A stretch of 22,549 nucleotides of DNA from a virus. This document shows, in pieces, positions 1 to 6,033 of this stretch (position 1 is its first letter; each line of letters opens with the position of its first letter). The translations under genes were made by a program, and so were the position numbers. Below the pieces are notes generated by a model. That model had not been told where the DNA came from. It did no database searches and saw only the letters and a list, made by a program, of their open reading frames with translations. The stretch spans positions 1 through 22,549 of the IMG/VR virus record IMGVR_UViG_3300025030_000434; one strand, 5' to 3'.

Positions 1-124
1 TGAGAGTACCCACATAGCGGGAAAGAAAGACAGGTGTCTGATTAAAGATGTATGTGAAATACACCTTATCATTTACCTTTTAGAATAGGTACTGCGTAGC
101 AGTTGAGGAGCGCACTGCGGCGAA

Positions 125-173
125 GGGGGAGGATATGAATAATTGAGGGGGGGTGGGGGGAAACTTTGTGGGG
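125..173 (+). other. G-rich tract, possible G-quadruplex
   Basis: Four runs of G are seen on the plus strand: five at 125-129, seven at 147-153, six at 155-160 and four at 170-173. Four runs of three or more could fold into a G-quadruplex, although the loops of 17 and 9 bases are long. No other stretch in the window looks like this. Folding and function are inferred only. Confidence 0.4.
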
Positions 174-410
174 CCAGTAAAGTGCGAGAGGCACCTTGCT
201 ATAATTTTTATAATTTTTTAATTAACACGTATACCAGTTGGGGGATATCTAGAAACGCACAGAATCAGTTCTTTGCTCTAAGAACGTCACAAAGGCTCTC
301 AGTTGAGTTTGTTTAATTGGGGGTATGTCTGCGTATACCTAGACCAGTATAAATTGATTGTAGATAGGTTCCTGTTGATCCTAGAGGTATATAGACTTGA
401 CACTGTGCTC

Positions 411-435
411 AGTTGGGTTGGGATTGTACCCAACT
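411..435 (+). repeat. Inverted repeat / hairpin, 8-bp perfect stem
   Basis: The left arm AGTTGGGT (411-418) is perfectly complementary to the right arm ACCCAACT (428-435), with a 9-base loop. There is no T-run after it, so it is not a standard terminator. A second hairpin follows 6 bases later. Confidence 0.6.
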
Positions 436-441
436 TCGCGT

Positions 442-463
442 GCCCTCAGCTTTTTATGAGGGC
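442..463 (+). repeat. Inverted repeat / hairpin, 7-bp GC-rich stem
   Basis: The arms GCCCTCA (442-448) and TGAGGGC (457-463) pair perfectly around an 8-base loop. The sequence after it begins TATAAT and is AT-rich but lacks a T-run. With the hairpin at 411-435 it forms a tandem pair immediately before the AT-rich block. Confidence 0.6.
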
Positions 464-492
464 TATAATATAATTATAAATATAAAGACTAT

Positions 493-522
493 TAAACATA
501 GTTCCTCAAAGAACTATGTTTA
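493..522 (+). repeat. Hairpin, 12-bp perfect stem
   Basis: Arms TAAACATAGTTC (493-504) and GAACTATGTTTA (511-522) pair without mismatch around the 6-base loop CTCAAA. The centre contains AAAGAAC (508-514), the same heptamer found in the loops of the two hairpins downstream. Confidence 0.7.
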
Positions 523-536
523 TATAAAAGATATAT

Positions 537-580
537 AGTTCTTATCCTATTATTAAAGAACAAATAATAGTCTAAGAACT
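537..580 (+). repeat. Composite hairpin H1 with AAAGAACA loop
   Basis: The outer stem AGTTCTTA/TAAGAACT (537-544 with 573-580) and the inner stem CTATTATT/AATAATAG (547-554 with 563-570) are both perfect 8-bp stems. They are separated by a symmetrical TC/TC internal loop (545-546, 571-572). The terminal loop is AAAGAACA (555-562). It has the same plan, loop and mismatch as the hairpin at 582-643. Confidence 0.7.
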
Positions 581-581
581 A

Positions 582-643
582 ATAATACTAATATAAATCC
601 AATAATATAAAGAACAATATTATTGTCTTTATATAAGTATTAT
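582..643 (+). repeat. Composite hairpin H2 with AAAGAACA loop
   Basis: From outside in: an 8-bp stem (582-589 with 636-643), an A/A mismatch, a 7-bp stem ATATAAA/TTTATAT (591-597 with 628-634), a TC/TC internal loop (598-599, 626-627), a 9-bp stem CAATAATAT/ATATTATTG (600-608 with 617-625), and the loop AAAGAACA (609-616). Loop and internal mismatch are identical to those of the hairpin at 537-580, while several stem pairs are swapped. Confidence 0.7.
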
Positions 644-738
644 ATATAATAGTATTTAGTTTAACATACTTTGTCTTTGTTGTCAAGTAAAATTTGTCTT
701 AAATCAAAGAATAGTCTTTTATTGACATATTTGTCTTT
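623..738 (+). repeat. TTGTCTTT-type short direct repeats
   Basis: TTGTCTTT occurs exactly at 623-630, 671-678 and 731-738. Near copies are TTGTCTTA at 694-701 and TAGTCTTT at 712-719. TGTCAAG also occurs twice, at 681-687 and 761-767. From 671 on, the spacing between copies is about 18-23 bases, close to two helical turns. Such clusters can be protein-binding sites (iterons or operators), but high AT content makes chance copies likelier. Confidence 0.4.
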
Positions 739-754
739 ATATTATCCTAATAGA

Positions 755-784
755 CTTACATGTCAAGCTTAAAAATGATATAAT
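755..784 (+). promoter_or_regulatory. Probable sigma-70-type promoter for the late operon
   Basis: A perfect TATAAT (779-784) is preceded at 18 bases by CTTACA (755-760), which matches four of six bases of the -35 consensus. Transcription would start near 791, about 38 bases before the first gene. The surrounding AT-richness raises the chance of a random match, but the position just before a long co-directional operon supports it. Confidence 0.5.
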
Positions 785-828
785 GTTAATAAGATAGTGA
801 AAAATTAATTACAACTTCAAGGAGACTT

Positions 829-1098
829 ATGGCATTACTTAGACGTTCTAAAAAAGCTCGGCTTGCACTGAAACGAAAACTAGTTAACATGATGGGTGGT
901 TGTTGTGTTGATTGTGGTTACAGTAGTCATCTTGCCGCATTAGATTTTGATCACAGAAAACCAACTGAAAAATCATTTAATCTTGCACGAGGTTTAAATG
1001 AAAAGTCTGAGTTACTATGTGAACTTGAGGCACAGAAGTGTGATATTAGATGTGCCAACTGCCATCGGATTAAAACACATCCAGATGCAAATGATTGA
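829..1098 (+). CDS. Small HNH endonuclease
   Basis: An 89-residue protein with the layout of a small phage HNH nuclease. A zinc-binding C26-x2-C29 pair comes first, then the catalytic-type core Leu-Asp-Phe-Asp-His-Arg (D41, H42), and then C75-Ala-Asn-C78-H79-Arg. The N-terminus is strongly basic, which suits DNA binding. A strong ribosome binding site (AAGGAGA, 819-825) sits just before the ATG. The gene is more AT-rich than the terminase genes after it, typical of a mobile, free-standing nuclease gene. It is the first gene after the probable promoter, 24 bases before the small terminase. HNH proteins near terminases can also assist packaging cleavage, so a packaging role is an alternative to homing. 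Confidence 0.8.
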   Translation: MALLRRSKKARLALKRKLVNMMGGCCVDCGYSSHLAALDFDHRKPTEKSFNLARGLNEKSELLCELEAQKCDIRCANCHRIKTHPDAND

Positions 1099-1122
1099 GA
1101 TATATTTAGCTAAGGAGCTATG

Positions 1123-1695
1123 ATGGGTTGGAAATATATTAAGCTGAAAAAGACCAAAGCACATCAGCCGGGTCAATGGGGTGAAGCGAAGCGCATTGAG
1201 GCTGTTACTGTGTACATGAGTACAGGCAGTCCTACTGAAGTAAGCCGCATGTTGGGTATCCCACTAAACACAATTAATATGTGGATGGCCCAAGACTGGT
1301 GGAAGGATATGATCCACAAGATCCAGTCCGAAGATGACCAAAAGCTTGATGCCAAAACCAGCAAGATCATTGACAAAGCCCTTGAGGCTCTACTAGATCG
1401 TATCGAGAATGGCGAACATATCTACGATCAAAAGACTGGTCTTATCCGCCGTGCTCCTGCCAAACTAGGTGACTTGAACAAAGCATTCACGTCAATCCTA
1501 GATAAAAGGCAACTTCTCAGGAATAAGCCAACAAAGATTATCGAGCAGCAGACTACTGCTACTCAGCTACAAAATCTAGCCAATTCCTTCGCACAGTTTG
1601 TGCAGAAGAAGATTGACGAACCGCCAACCTCACATCTTATTGAAGGTGAAACAGTGGTTCAAAATGCAGATGGAACTTATGAACTAAAGGAATAG
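1123..1695 (+). CDS. terS: Terminase small subunit (TerS)
   Basis: About 190 residues. The small terminase recognises phage DNA and hands it to the large subunit for packaging. Residues near 25-55 look like a helix-turn-helix: a Gly-Ser-Pro-Thr-Glu-Val-Ser turn, then Leu-Gly-Ile-Pro-x-Asn-Thr-Ile and Trp-rich helix ends. The middle is a charged, helical oligomerisation-type region, and the C-terminus is acidic and probably flexible. Two adjacent ATGs exist (1120 and 1123). The AAGGAG at 1112-1117 lies only 2 bases from the first but 5 from the second, so 1123 is preferred. The family call rests on the HTH, size and position before TerL. Two small nuclease-like genes separate it from the large subunit. 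Confidence 0.7.
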   Translation: MGWKYIKLKKTKAHQPGQWGEAKRIEAVTVYMSTGSPTEVSRMLGIPLNTINMWMAQDWWKDMIHKIQSEDDQKLDAKTSKIIDKALEALLDRIENGEHIYDQKTGLIRRAPAKLGDLNKAFTSILDKRQLLRNKPTKIIEQQTTATQLQNLANSFAQFVQKKIDEPPTSHLIEGETVVQNADGTYELKE

Positions 1696-2027
1696 TGTGG
1701 AAACTAAAATCTGCACATTCAGATAGATTAAAAGATCTCTATTATAAGCGAACCTATGGAATGTCCTTACAAGAGTTTCAATTTTTATTGGAAACACAAC
1801 ATGGAAATTGTAAACTTTGTTATCGTAAGGTGTCTGTTGAAGGGTTAGGACCAGATCGTGCCGTTGTAGATCATTGCCATAAAAATGGACATGTTCGCGG
1901 GATTTTATGTAATGAGTGTAATCGTGCACTAGGATACTTTCACGATAATATAACAGCGATTGAAAATGCTGTTGATTATTTAAGGAATGAAAATGCCCTA
2001 TCAGAAAAATGGTGTTCGCCAGTATGA
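1695..2027 (+). CDS. Endonuclease VII-family nuclease, free-standing
   Basis: A 110-residue protein with the full T4 endonuclease VII signature. Zinc ligands are C39-x2-C42 and C72-x2-C75, the catalytic-type pair is D59-H60 (in Asp-His-Cys-His), and N76 follows the last cysteine. The family cuts branched DNA, and many phage copies are homing nucleases. The GTG start overlaps the TerS stop by one base and has AAGGA (1687-1691) in front. Its own Tyr-Leu-Arg codons near the C-terminus contain the AAGGA that serves the next gene. It sits between the terminase subunits, is AT-rich, and resembles the second endonuclease VII gene at 11977. It could be a Holliday-junction resolvase for packaging, but insertion as a mobile gene fits better. 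Confidence 0.85.
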   Translation: MWKLKSAHSDRLKDLYYKRTYGMSLQEFQFLLETQHGNCKLCYRKVSVEGLGPDRAVVDHCHKNGHVRGILCNECNRALGYFHDNITAIENAVDYLRNENALSEKWCSPV

Positions 2028-2301
2028 TCGAGAATTGGAGTGGGAACACAAACATAAAAAGTCCCGCGTTAAAGATCGCGCTCAGCGAAATGCTGCTAGA
2101 ACTGCTGTGAAAAAGAAGCTAGGAGCGGCAGCGATCAAAGGAAAAGATGTGGGCCACAAGAAAGCAGTCAGCAAGGGTGGCAAGAACGGGTTGTCTAACC
2201 TGTTTGTTCAAAATGCTGGAGAGAATAGATCCTTCAGTCGAACCGCCAAGGGGGCGATGAAGAGTGAAACCAGTAAGCGAGAACGTAGCAAAAAGGCCTG
2301 A
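1993..2301 (+). CDS. Small basic HNH-like protein upstream of TerL
   Basis: About 102 residues, very rich in Lys and Arg. The second half reads like the core of an HNH domain: Asp-Val-Gly-His-Lys-Lys-Ala, then Ser-Lys-Gly-Gly-Lys-Asn, then Leu-Ser-Asn-Leu, ending in Glu-Asn-Arg-Ser-Phe. There are no cysteines, so a zinc-stabilised form is excluded. ATG 1993 is chosen over ATG 1987 because AAGGA (1982-1986) directly abuts the earlier codon but is 6 bases from the later one. The 5' end overlaps the endonuclease VII gene and the 3' end overlaps the TerL start by 38 bases, implying translational coupling. Given its place between TerS and TerL, a nuclease partner for packaging is plausible. Function is inferred. 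Confidence 0.6.
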   Translation: MPYQKNGVRQYDRELEWEHKHKKSRVKDRAQRNAARTAVKKKLGAAAIKGKDVGHKKAVSKGGKNGLSNLFVQNAGENRSFSRTAKGAMKSETSKRERSKKA

Positions 2302-3832
2302 AAAGGTCGTTTGGCCTAAATTAACTGCTGAAATTGTCGAGGGTTTTGCTTCTAGTTGCCTAGTTCAATTCTTCGATGATGCCAGTCAATTTGCAAGTTT
2401 CCATCGTGAGTGGTGGGAATTATGTTGTTCAGATGATAAGTTCGTTGCTGTCTGTGCTCCTCGTGGGCATAGTAAATCCACTACTATCACAATTGTATAT
2501 ACTCTAGCAGCAATGCTCTTTCGCAACCGTCGGTATGCGATTATTGTTGCAGATACAGAAACACAAGCATCTCTATTCTTAGGTCAGATCAAGCAAATCT
2601 TGTATGACTCACAGCAAATTCAAACGCTTTTTGGCCTTGCGGTGAATGATAAGGGAGTGGTTTTTGAAAAGGATTCTGAAACAGATATCATTGTCAAATT
2701 TGCTGATGGTGAGAAGTTCCGAATTGTAGCAAAGGGTGCTGAACAAAAACTACGTGGTATGTTGTGGTCAGGTCAACGACCGGATCTCATTCTCATTGAT
2801 GATTTGATGAATGAAGAACTGGTCGCCAATAAGGATCGTCGAGATAAATTACGCCGTTGGGTGTATGGCTCGTTGATTCCATGTCGAAGTGAGAAGGGGA
2901 TTATTCGATTCGTTGGAACACCGATGAATTTGGATGATCCTCTAGAAGCTTTGATGCCCAGAGAAAATGCTAAAGACACTGTTGTAGAAGATCTGAAGAT
3001 CTGGTCTAAGAAAAAGAAGGGGATGTGGCGTGCTGTTAAGTATAGAGCACACAACCAAGACTATTCTAGACTACTTTGGCCTGAACGCAAAAGCAAACAG
3101 TTCTTTGAAGAACTACGACAAGAGTTCACTGAACAAGGTATTCCTGAAGTTTATGCTTGTGAGTATCTATGTAATCCAATTGATGATTCCATTAGATATT
3201 TCCGCAAAGGTGACTTCCTCACTATGACGGAAGAGGATCACAAGAAGAACTTAACTTACTATATCACTGCCGACTTAGCTATTTCCGAAAAGGAACGTGC
3301 TGACTACACGGCTATGGTGGTAGGTGGAATGGATTCTAATGGTCAGTTACATATCATTCACGTTGTCCGTGAGCGTCTTGCTGGAGATGAAATCGTAGCT
3401 GTGCTTCTATCTCTGCAAAAGATTTACAACCCTCTTGCAGTTGGTATTGAAGATACACAGATTTCTAAGGCTATTGGCCCATATCTCAATAGAGCAATGG
3501 CCGAGTCTAATACCTACATGAATGTGTTGATGTTGAAGCCGCATAGGCAAGACAAGATTCAACGAGCTAGATCCATCCAAGCGCGAATGCGCGCAGGCTA
3601 TGTTAAATTTGACAAACAAGCCGATTGGTGGACAGTGTTCGAGGATGAATGTATGTCTTTCCCAAGAGCTAAACACGACGACGTGGTAGATGCTCTATCC
3701 TACCAAGGTATCCTAATTGATCTGATGACAGAAGGCATGACATCAGACGAACTTAAGGATGAAGAATATAACGATGACCGCGAAGCATCTGATTGGTCCA
3801 ATGAAGGACGATGCACGGAGACTGGCTACTAA
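2264..3832 (+). CDS. terL: Terminase large subunit (TerL)
   Basis: The 522-residue packaging motor has an N-terminal ATPase and a C-terminal RNase H-like nuclease. The Walker A-type loop is Ala-Pro-Arg-Gly-His-Ser-Lys-Ser (65-72). The Walker B strand is Leu-Ile-Leu-Ile-Asp-Asp (175-180), and a Gly-Thr-Pro coupling motif lies at 218-220. Nuclease acidic residues are seen at D337 (Ala-Asp-Leu-Ala), E396/D397 and in His-Asp-Asp-Val-Val-Asp (471-476). The gene starts at a GTG inside the previous gene, with a purine-rich AAGGGGG (2248-2254) 9 bases upstream, so it is probably translated by coupling. Length and motif spacing are normal for the family. The protein docks on the portal encoded next. 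Confidence 0.93.
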   Translation: MKPVSENVAKRPEKVVWPKLTAEIVEGFASSCLVQFFDDASQFASFHREWWELCCSDDKFVAVCAPRGHSKSTTITIVYTLAAMLFRNRRYAIIVADTETQASLFLGQIKQILYDSQQIQTLFGLAVNDKGVVFEKDSETDIIVKFADGEKFRIVAKGAEQKLRGMLWSGQRPDLILIDDLMNEELVANKDRRDKLRRWVYGSLIPCRSEKGIIRFVGTPMNLDDPLEALMPRENAKDTVVEDLKIWSKKKKGMWRAVKYRAHNQDYSRLLWPERKSKQFFEELRQEFTEQGIPEVYACEYLCNPIDDSIRYFRKGDFLTMTEEDHKKNLTYYITADLAISEKERADYTAMVVGGMDSNGQLHIIHVVRERLAGDEIVAVLLSLQKIYNPLAVGIEDTQISKAIGPYLNRAMAESNTYMNVLMLKPHRQDKIQRARSIQARMRAGYVKFDKQADWWTVFEDECMSFPRAKHDDVVDALSYQGILIDLMTEGMTSDELKDEEYNDDREASDWSNEGRCTETGY

Positions 3833-3834
3833 CT

Positions 3835-5850
3835 ATGAAAATATCTGATACACTAAACTCTGTAAACATCGCTAAGGATCTTGACGAAGATAAGCTGATT
3901 TCCATCGGTAATCAAGTTGTCTCTGGGTTTGATTCTGATGTTGAGTCCCGCAAACCTTGGGAAGAAGATCTGAAGAACTGGACTGATCTAGCTCTACAGA
4001 TTGCCTCACAGAAGACTTTCCCGTGGCCCAATGCTGCGAACATCAAGTTCCCCCTACTAGCTACAGCAGCTATGCAGTTCGCTGCTAGAGCCTATCCTAC
4101 ACTAGTCCCTAGTAATGGAAAGATTGTTAAGTGTAAGGTAGTGGGTTCTGATATGGATGGAGAGAAGTCCAAACGCGCCGAGCGCATCTCAACACATATG
4201 TCCTATCAGATTCTAGATCAGATGGAAGGTTGGGAAGAGGATATGGATAAGCTCCTAATCACCTTGCCGATTGCCGGTACATGTTTCAAGAAGACCTACT
4301 GGGATGCAGGTAAGCAAAAGAACTGCTCCAAACTTGTCTTACCAAAGACACTAGTAGTTAACTACTTCTGCCGCTCTCTCGATGATGCTGAACGTATCAC
4401 CGAGATTTTGCATTTAACAAAGCGTAAGATTAAAGAACGTATTAATCAGGATATGTATCTTGATGTTGAACTGGGTGATCCTAGTGCAGATTCTTTAGAT
4501 CCTACTACGTCAGTTAATATGGCTTTCCAGAGGTCTGGTGATGATGACGAAACAACTCCATATGTCATCCTTGAACAGCACACCTATCTTGATCTGGATG
4601 AAGATGGTTACAGTGAACCATACATTGTCACAGTAGAGCAAACCTCTAAGAAGGTTCTGCGAATTGTTCCACGCTTTAATGAAGAAGGAATCAAGGTTAA
4701 TGAAGAAGGAAAACTCATCTCGATTGAAGCAACTCAGTACTATACCAAATATGGCTTCATTCCTAATCCCGATGGCGGTTTCTATGATATTGGTTTTGGG
4801 CGGCTACTTGGTCCCATAAACAATTCAGCAAATACCATCATCAATCAATTAGTAGATGCGGGTTCTCTGTCTAATCTACAAGCAGGTTTCATTGGAAAAG
4901 GCCTGCGGATTAAGATGGGTGAGAGTAGGTTCCAGCCGGGTGAGTGGAAAGCAGTTAATGCGATTGGTGACGATCTCAAGAAACAAATCTTTCCATTGCC
5001 TGTACGCGAACCTTCCCAAGTTCTTTTTAATCTATTGGACCTGTTGCTCAAGTCAGGTAAAGAACTTGCTTCTGTAGCCGAGATTTTCGTTGGTAAGATG
5101 CCGGGGCAAAACACTCCTGCAACCACTACAATGGCTTCTATTGAGCAAGGTATGAAAGTATTCACTGCTGTCTATAAGCGTGTGTATCGCTCTCTTACCT
5201 CTGAGTTCCGCAAGATCTACAAGCTTAATCGTGAATATATGAATCCAGAAGAATATGTATCCGTTCTGGATGAACCAATCCAACAAAGTGATTATGCAGG
5301 TTCTGAGGATGATGTAGTACCCGGTGCTGATCCTACAGCAGTCTCTGCTCAGGAAAAACAAGCGAAGGTACAAGCCTTGATGCAACTATTACAGCTAGGG
5401 ACAATTGATCCAATGGCCGTTACTCAGTTGTATCTAGAAGCACATGAAATCTCTGAACCGCAGAAGTACATCAAACAACCAAGTCCACCTCCGCCAGATC
5501 CCAAGGTAGAAGCTTTGAAAGCCAAAGCTCAACTAGATCAACAAAAGGCCCAGATGGACATGCAAGTGTCTCAACATAAAATGCAGTTAGAGCAAGCTAG
5601 TGCAGAACAAGAAATGCAAATGAAGGCTGCACAAGTTCAACAAGAACTTAAAGCCAAACAGATGCAAGCAATTCTGGAAGCTAAGAAGTCTCAGACTGAA
5701 CATGGCATGAAGATGCACCAAGAAGCACAAGCAACACAAATGAAAATGGCTACTACAGCTATGAGTCATAAGCAGCAAATGCAGCACCAACAAGAAGCAC
5801 ACAAAACCCAGTTAGCGACTTCAAAAAAGAAATCGAGTGACAAAAAATAA
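3835..5850 (+). CDS. Portal protein
   Basis: About 671 residues; the portal is the dodecameric ring through which DNA enters and leaves the head. The N-terminal half has the typical large-portal pattern (Trp-Glu-Glu-Asp-Leu, then a Phe-Pro-Trp-Pro-Asn-Ala motif at about 54-59) and a long central alpha/beta body. After a Pro-rich hinge (about 549-556), residues 557-671 form a very long Gln/Met/Lys/Ala-rich helix, probably a coiled-coil barrel like the P22 portal's. ATG 3835 lies just after the TerL stop. An in-frame ATG at 3811 would add 8 residues, but its AAGGA is only 2 bases away; neither start has an ideal binding site. The call rests on position, size and the N-terminal pattern. Confidence 0.88.
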   Translation: MKISDTLNSVNIAKDLDEDKLISIGNQVVSGFDSDVESRKPWEEDLKNWTDLALQIASQKTFPWPNAANIKFPLLATAAMQFAARAYPTLVPSNGKIVKCKVVGSDMDGEKSKRAERISTHMSYQILDQMEGWEEDMDKLLITLPIAGTCFKKTYWDAGKQKNCSKLVLPKTLVVNYFCRSLDDAERITEILHLTKRKIKERINQDMYLDVELGDPSADSLDPTTSVNMAFQRSGDDDETTPYVILEQHTYLDLDEDGYSEPYIVTVEQTSKKVLRIVPRFNEEGIKVNEEGKLISIEATQYYTKYGFIPNPDGGFYDIGFGRLLGPINNSANTIINQLVDAGSLSNLQAGFIGKGLRIKMGESRFQPGEWKAVNAIGDDLKKQIFPLPVREPSQVLFNLLDLLLKSGKELASVAEIFVGKMPGQNTPATTTMASIEQGMKVFTAVYKRVYRSLTSEFRKIYKLNREYMNPEEYVSVLDEPIQQSDYAGSEDDVVPGADPTAVSAQEKQAKVQALMQLLQLGTIDPMAVTQLYLEAHEISEPQKYIKQPSPPPPDPKVEALKAKAQLDQQKAQMDMQVSQHKMQLEQASAEQEMQMKAAQVQQELKAKQMQAILEAKKSQTEHGMKMHQEAQATQMKMATTAMSHKQQMQHQQEAHKTQLATSKKKSSDKK

Positions 5851-5935
5851 TTTAGACTATATGCGTCAATGGCGCGAAAAGAATAAACAAAAGATTCTAG
5901 ACTACCGACGTGAATATTATACCTTTATGTGGTAA
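5837..5935 (+). pseudogene. Probable remnant of a homing endonuclease gene
   Basis: A 32-codon frame starting at GTG 5837 overlaps the portal stop. It encodes a basic, aromatic helix with the pattern Met-Arg-Gln-Trp-Arg-Glu-Lys-Asn-Lys-Gln followed by Tyr-Arg-Arg-Glu-Tyr-Tyr, then stops. This kind of repeat is common in the N-terminal region of phage endonuclease VII and HNH proteins, but the zinc ligands and catalytic residues are absent. It therefore looks like the stump left after deletion of a mobile nuclease gene downstream of the portal. A short functional peptide is a less likely alternative. Confidence 0.45.
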
Positions 5936-5952
5936 ACAAGTGTCTGGTTTAC
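5932..5952 (+). repeat. Short hairpin after the portal gene
   Basis: GTAAAC (5932-5937) pairs perfectly with GTTTAC (5947-5952) around a 9-base loop. No T-run follows, so it is not a clear terminator. It lies at the 3' end of the probable nuclease remnant. The rest of the gap to 6033 holds a direct repeat of AAATCGAAG (5990-5998 and 6024-6032) and the next ribosome binding site. Confidence 0.35.
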
Positions 5953-6033
5953 ATGTGTAGAATAACCTACAAGTAATTCCACTTAGAGCAAATCGAAGTA
6001 AGAGTAATAAACTTCTCTAGGAGAAATCGAAGA

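Larger units (their letters stand above)
1..828. other. Long gene-free region upstream of the late operon
   Basis: No convincing coding region is seen on either strand in these 828 bases; the longest reading frames are a few codons. Positions 1-480 have mixed composition with G-rich runs and small hairpins (for example arms 91-95/99-103 and 268-273/280-285). Positions 464-800 are extremely AT-rich and full of inverted repeats. The 3' end carries a probable promoter for the downstream operon. Its size, repeat density and base composition differ from the rest of the window, which is nearly all coding. An origin of replication, a regulator-binding region or a structured RNA are all possible; the sequence does not decide between them. 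Confidence 0.75.

Noticed and set aside
197-205. Extended -10 sequence TGCTATAAT
   Set aside because: It lacks a -35 box at suitable spacing and has no gene within 600 bases; AT-rich chance match is likely, although a leader RNA start cannot be excluded.
397-402. A perfect TTGACA -35 hexamer
   Set aside because: No acceptable -10 box is found 15-19 bases downstream; that DNA is part of the hairpin at 411-435.
493-643. CRISPR-like array
   Set aside because: Only two full repeat units are present, they differ in the stems, and no spacers of uniform length separate them.
1-828. Possible tRNA genes, prompted by several short stems and a GGTTC near 368
   Set aside because: No set of stems makes an acceptor, anticodon and T arm in the right spacing, and no plausible anticodon loop was found.
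4845-5165. A 106-codon minus-strand frame within the portal gene
   Set aside because: It is antisense to a well-supported coding region and shows no recognisable protein pattern.
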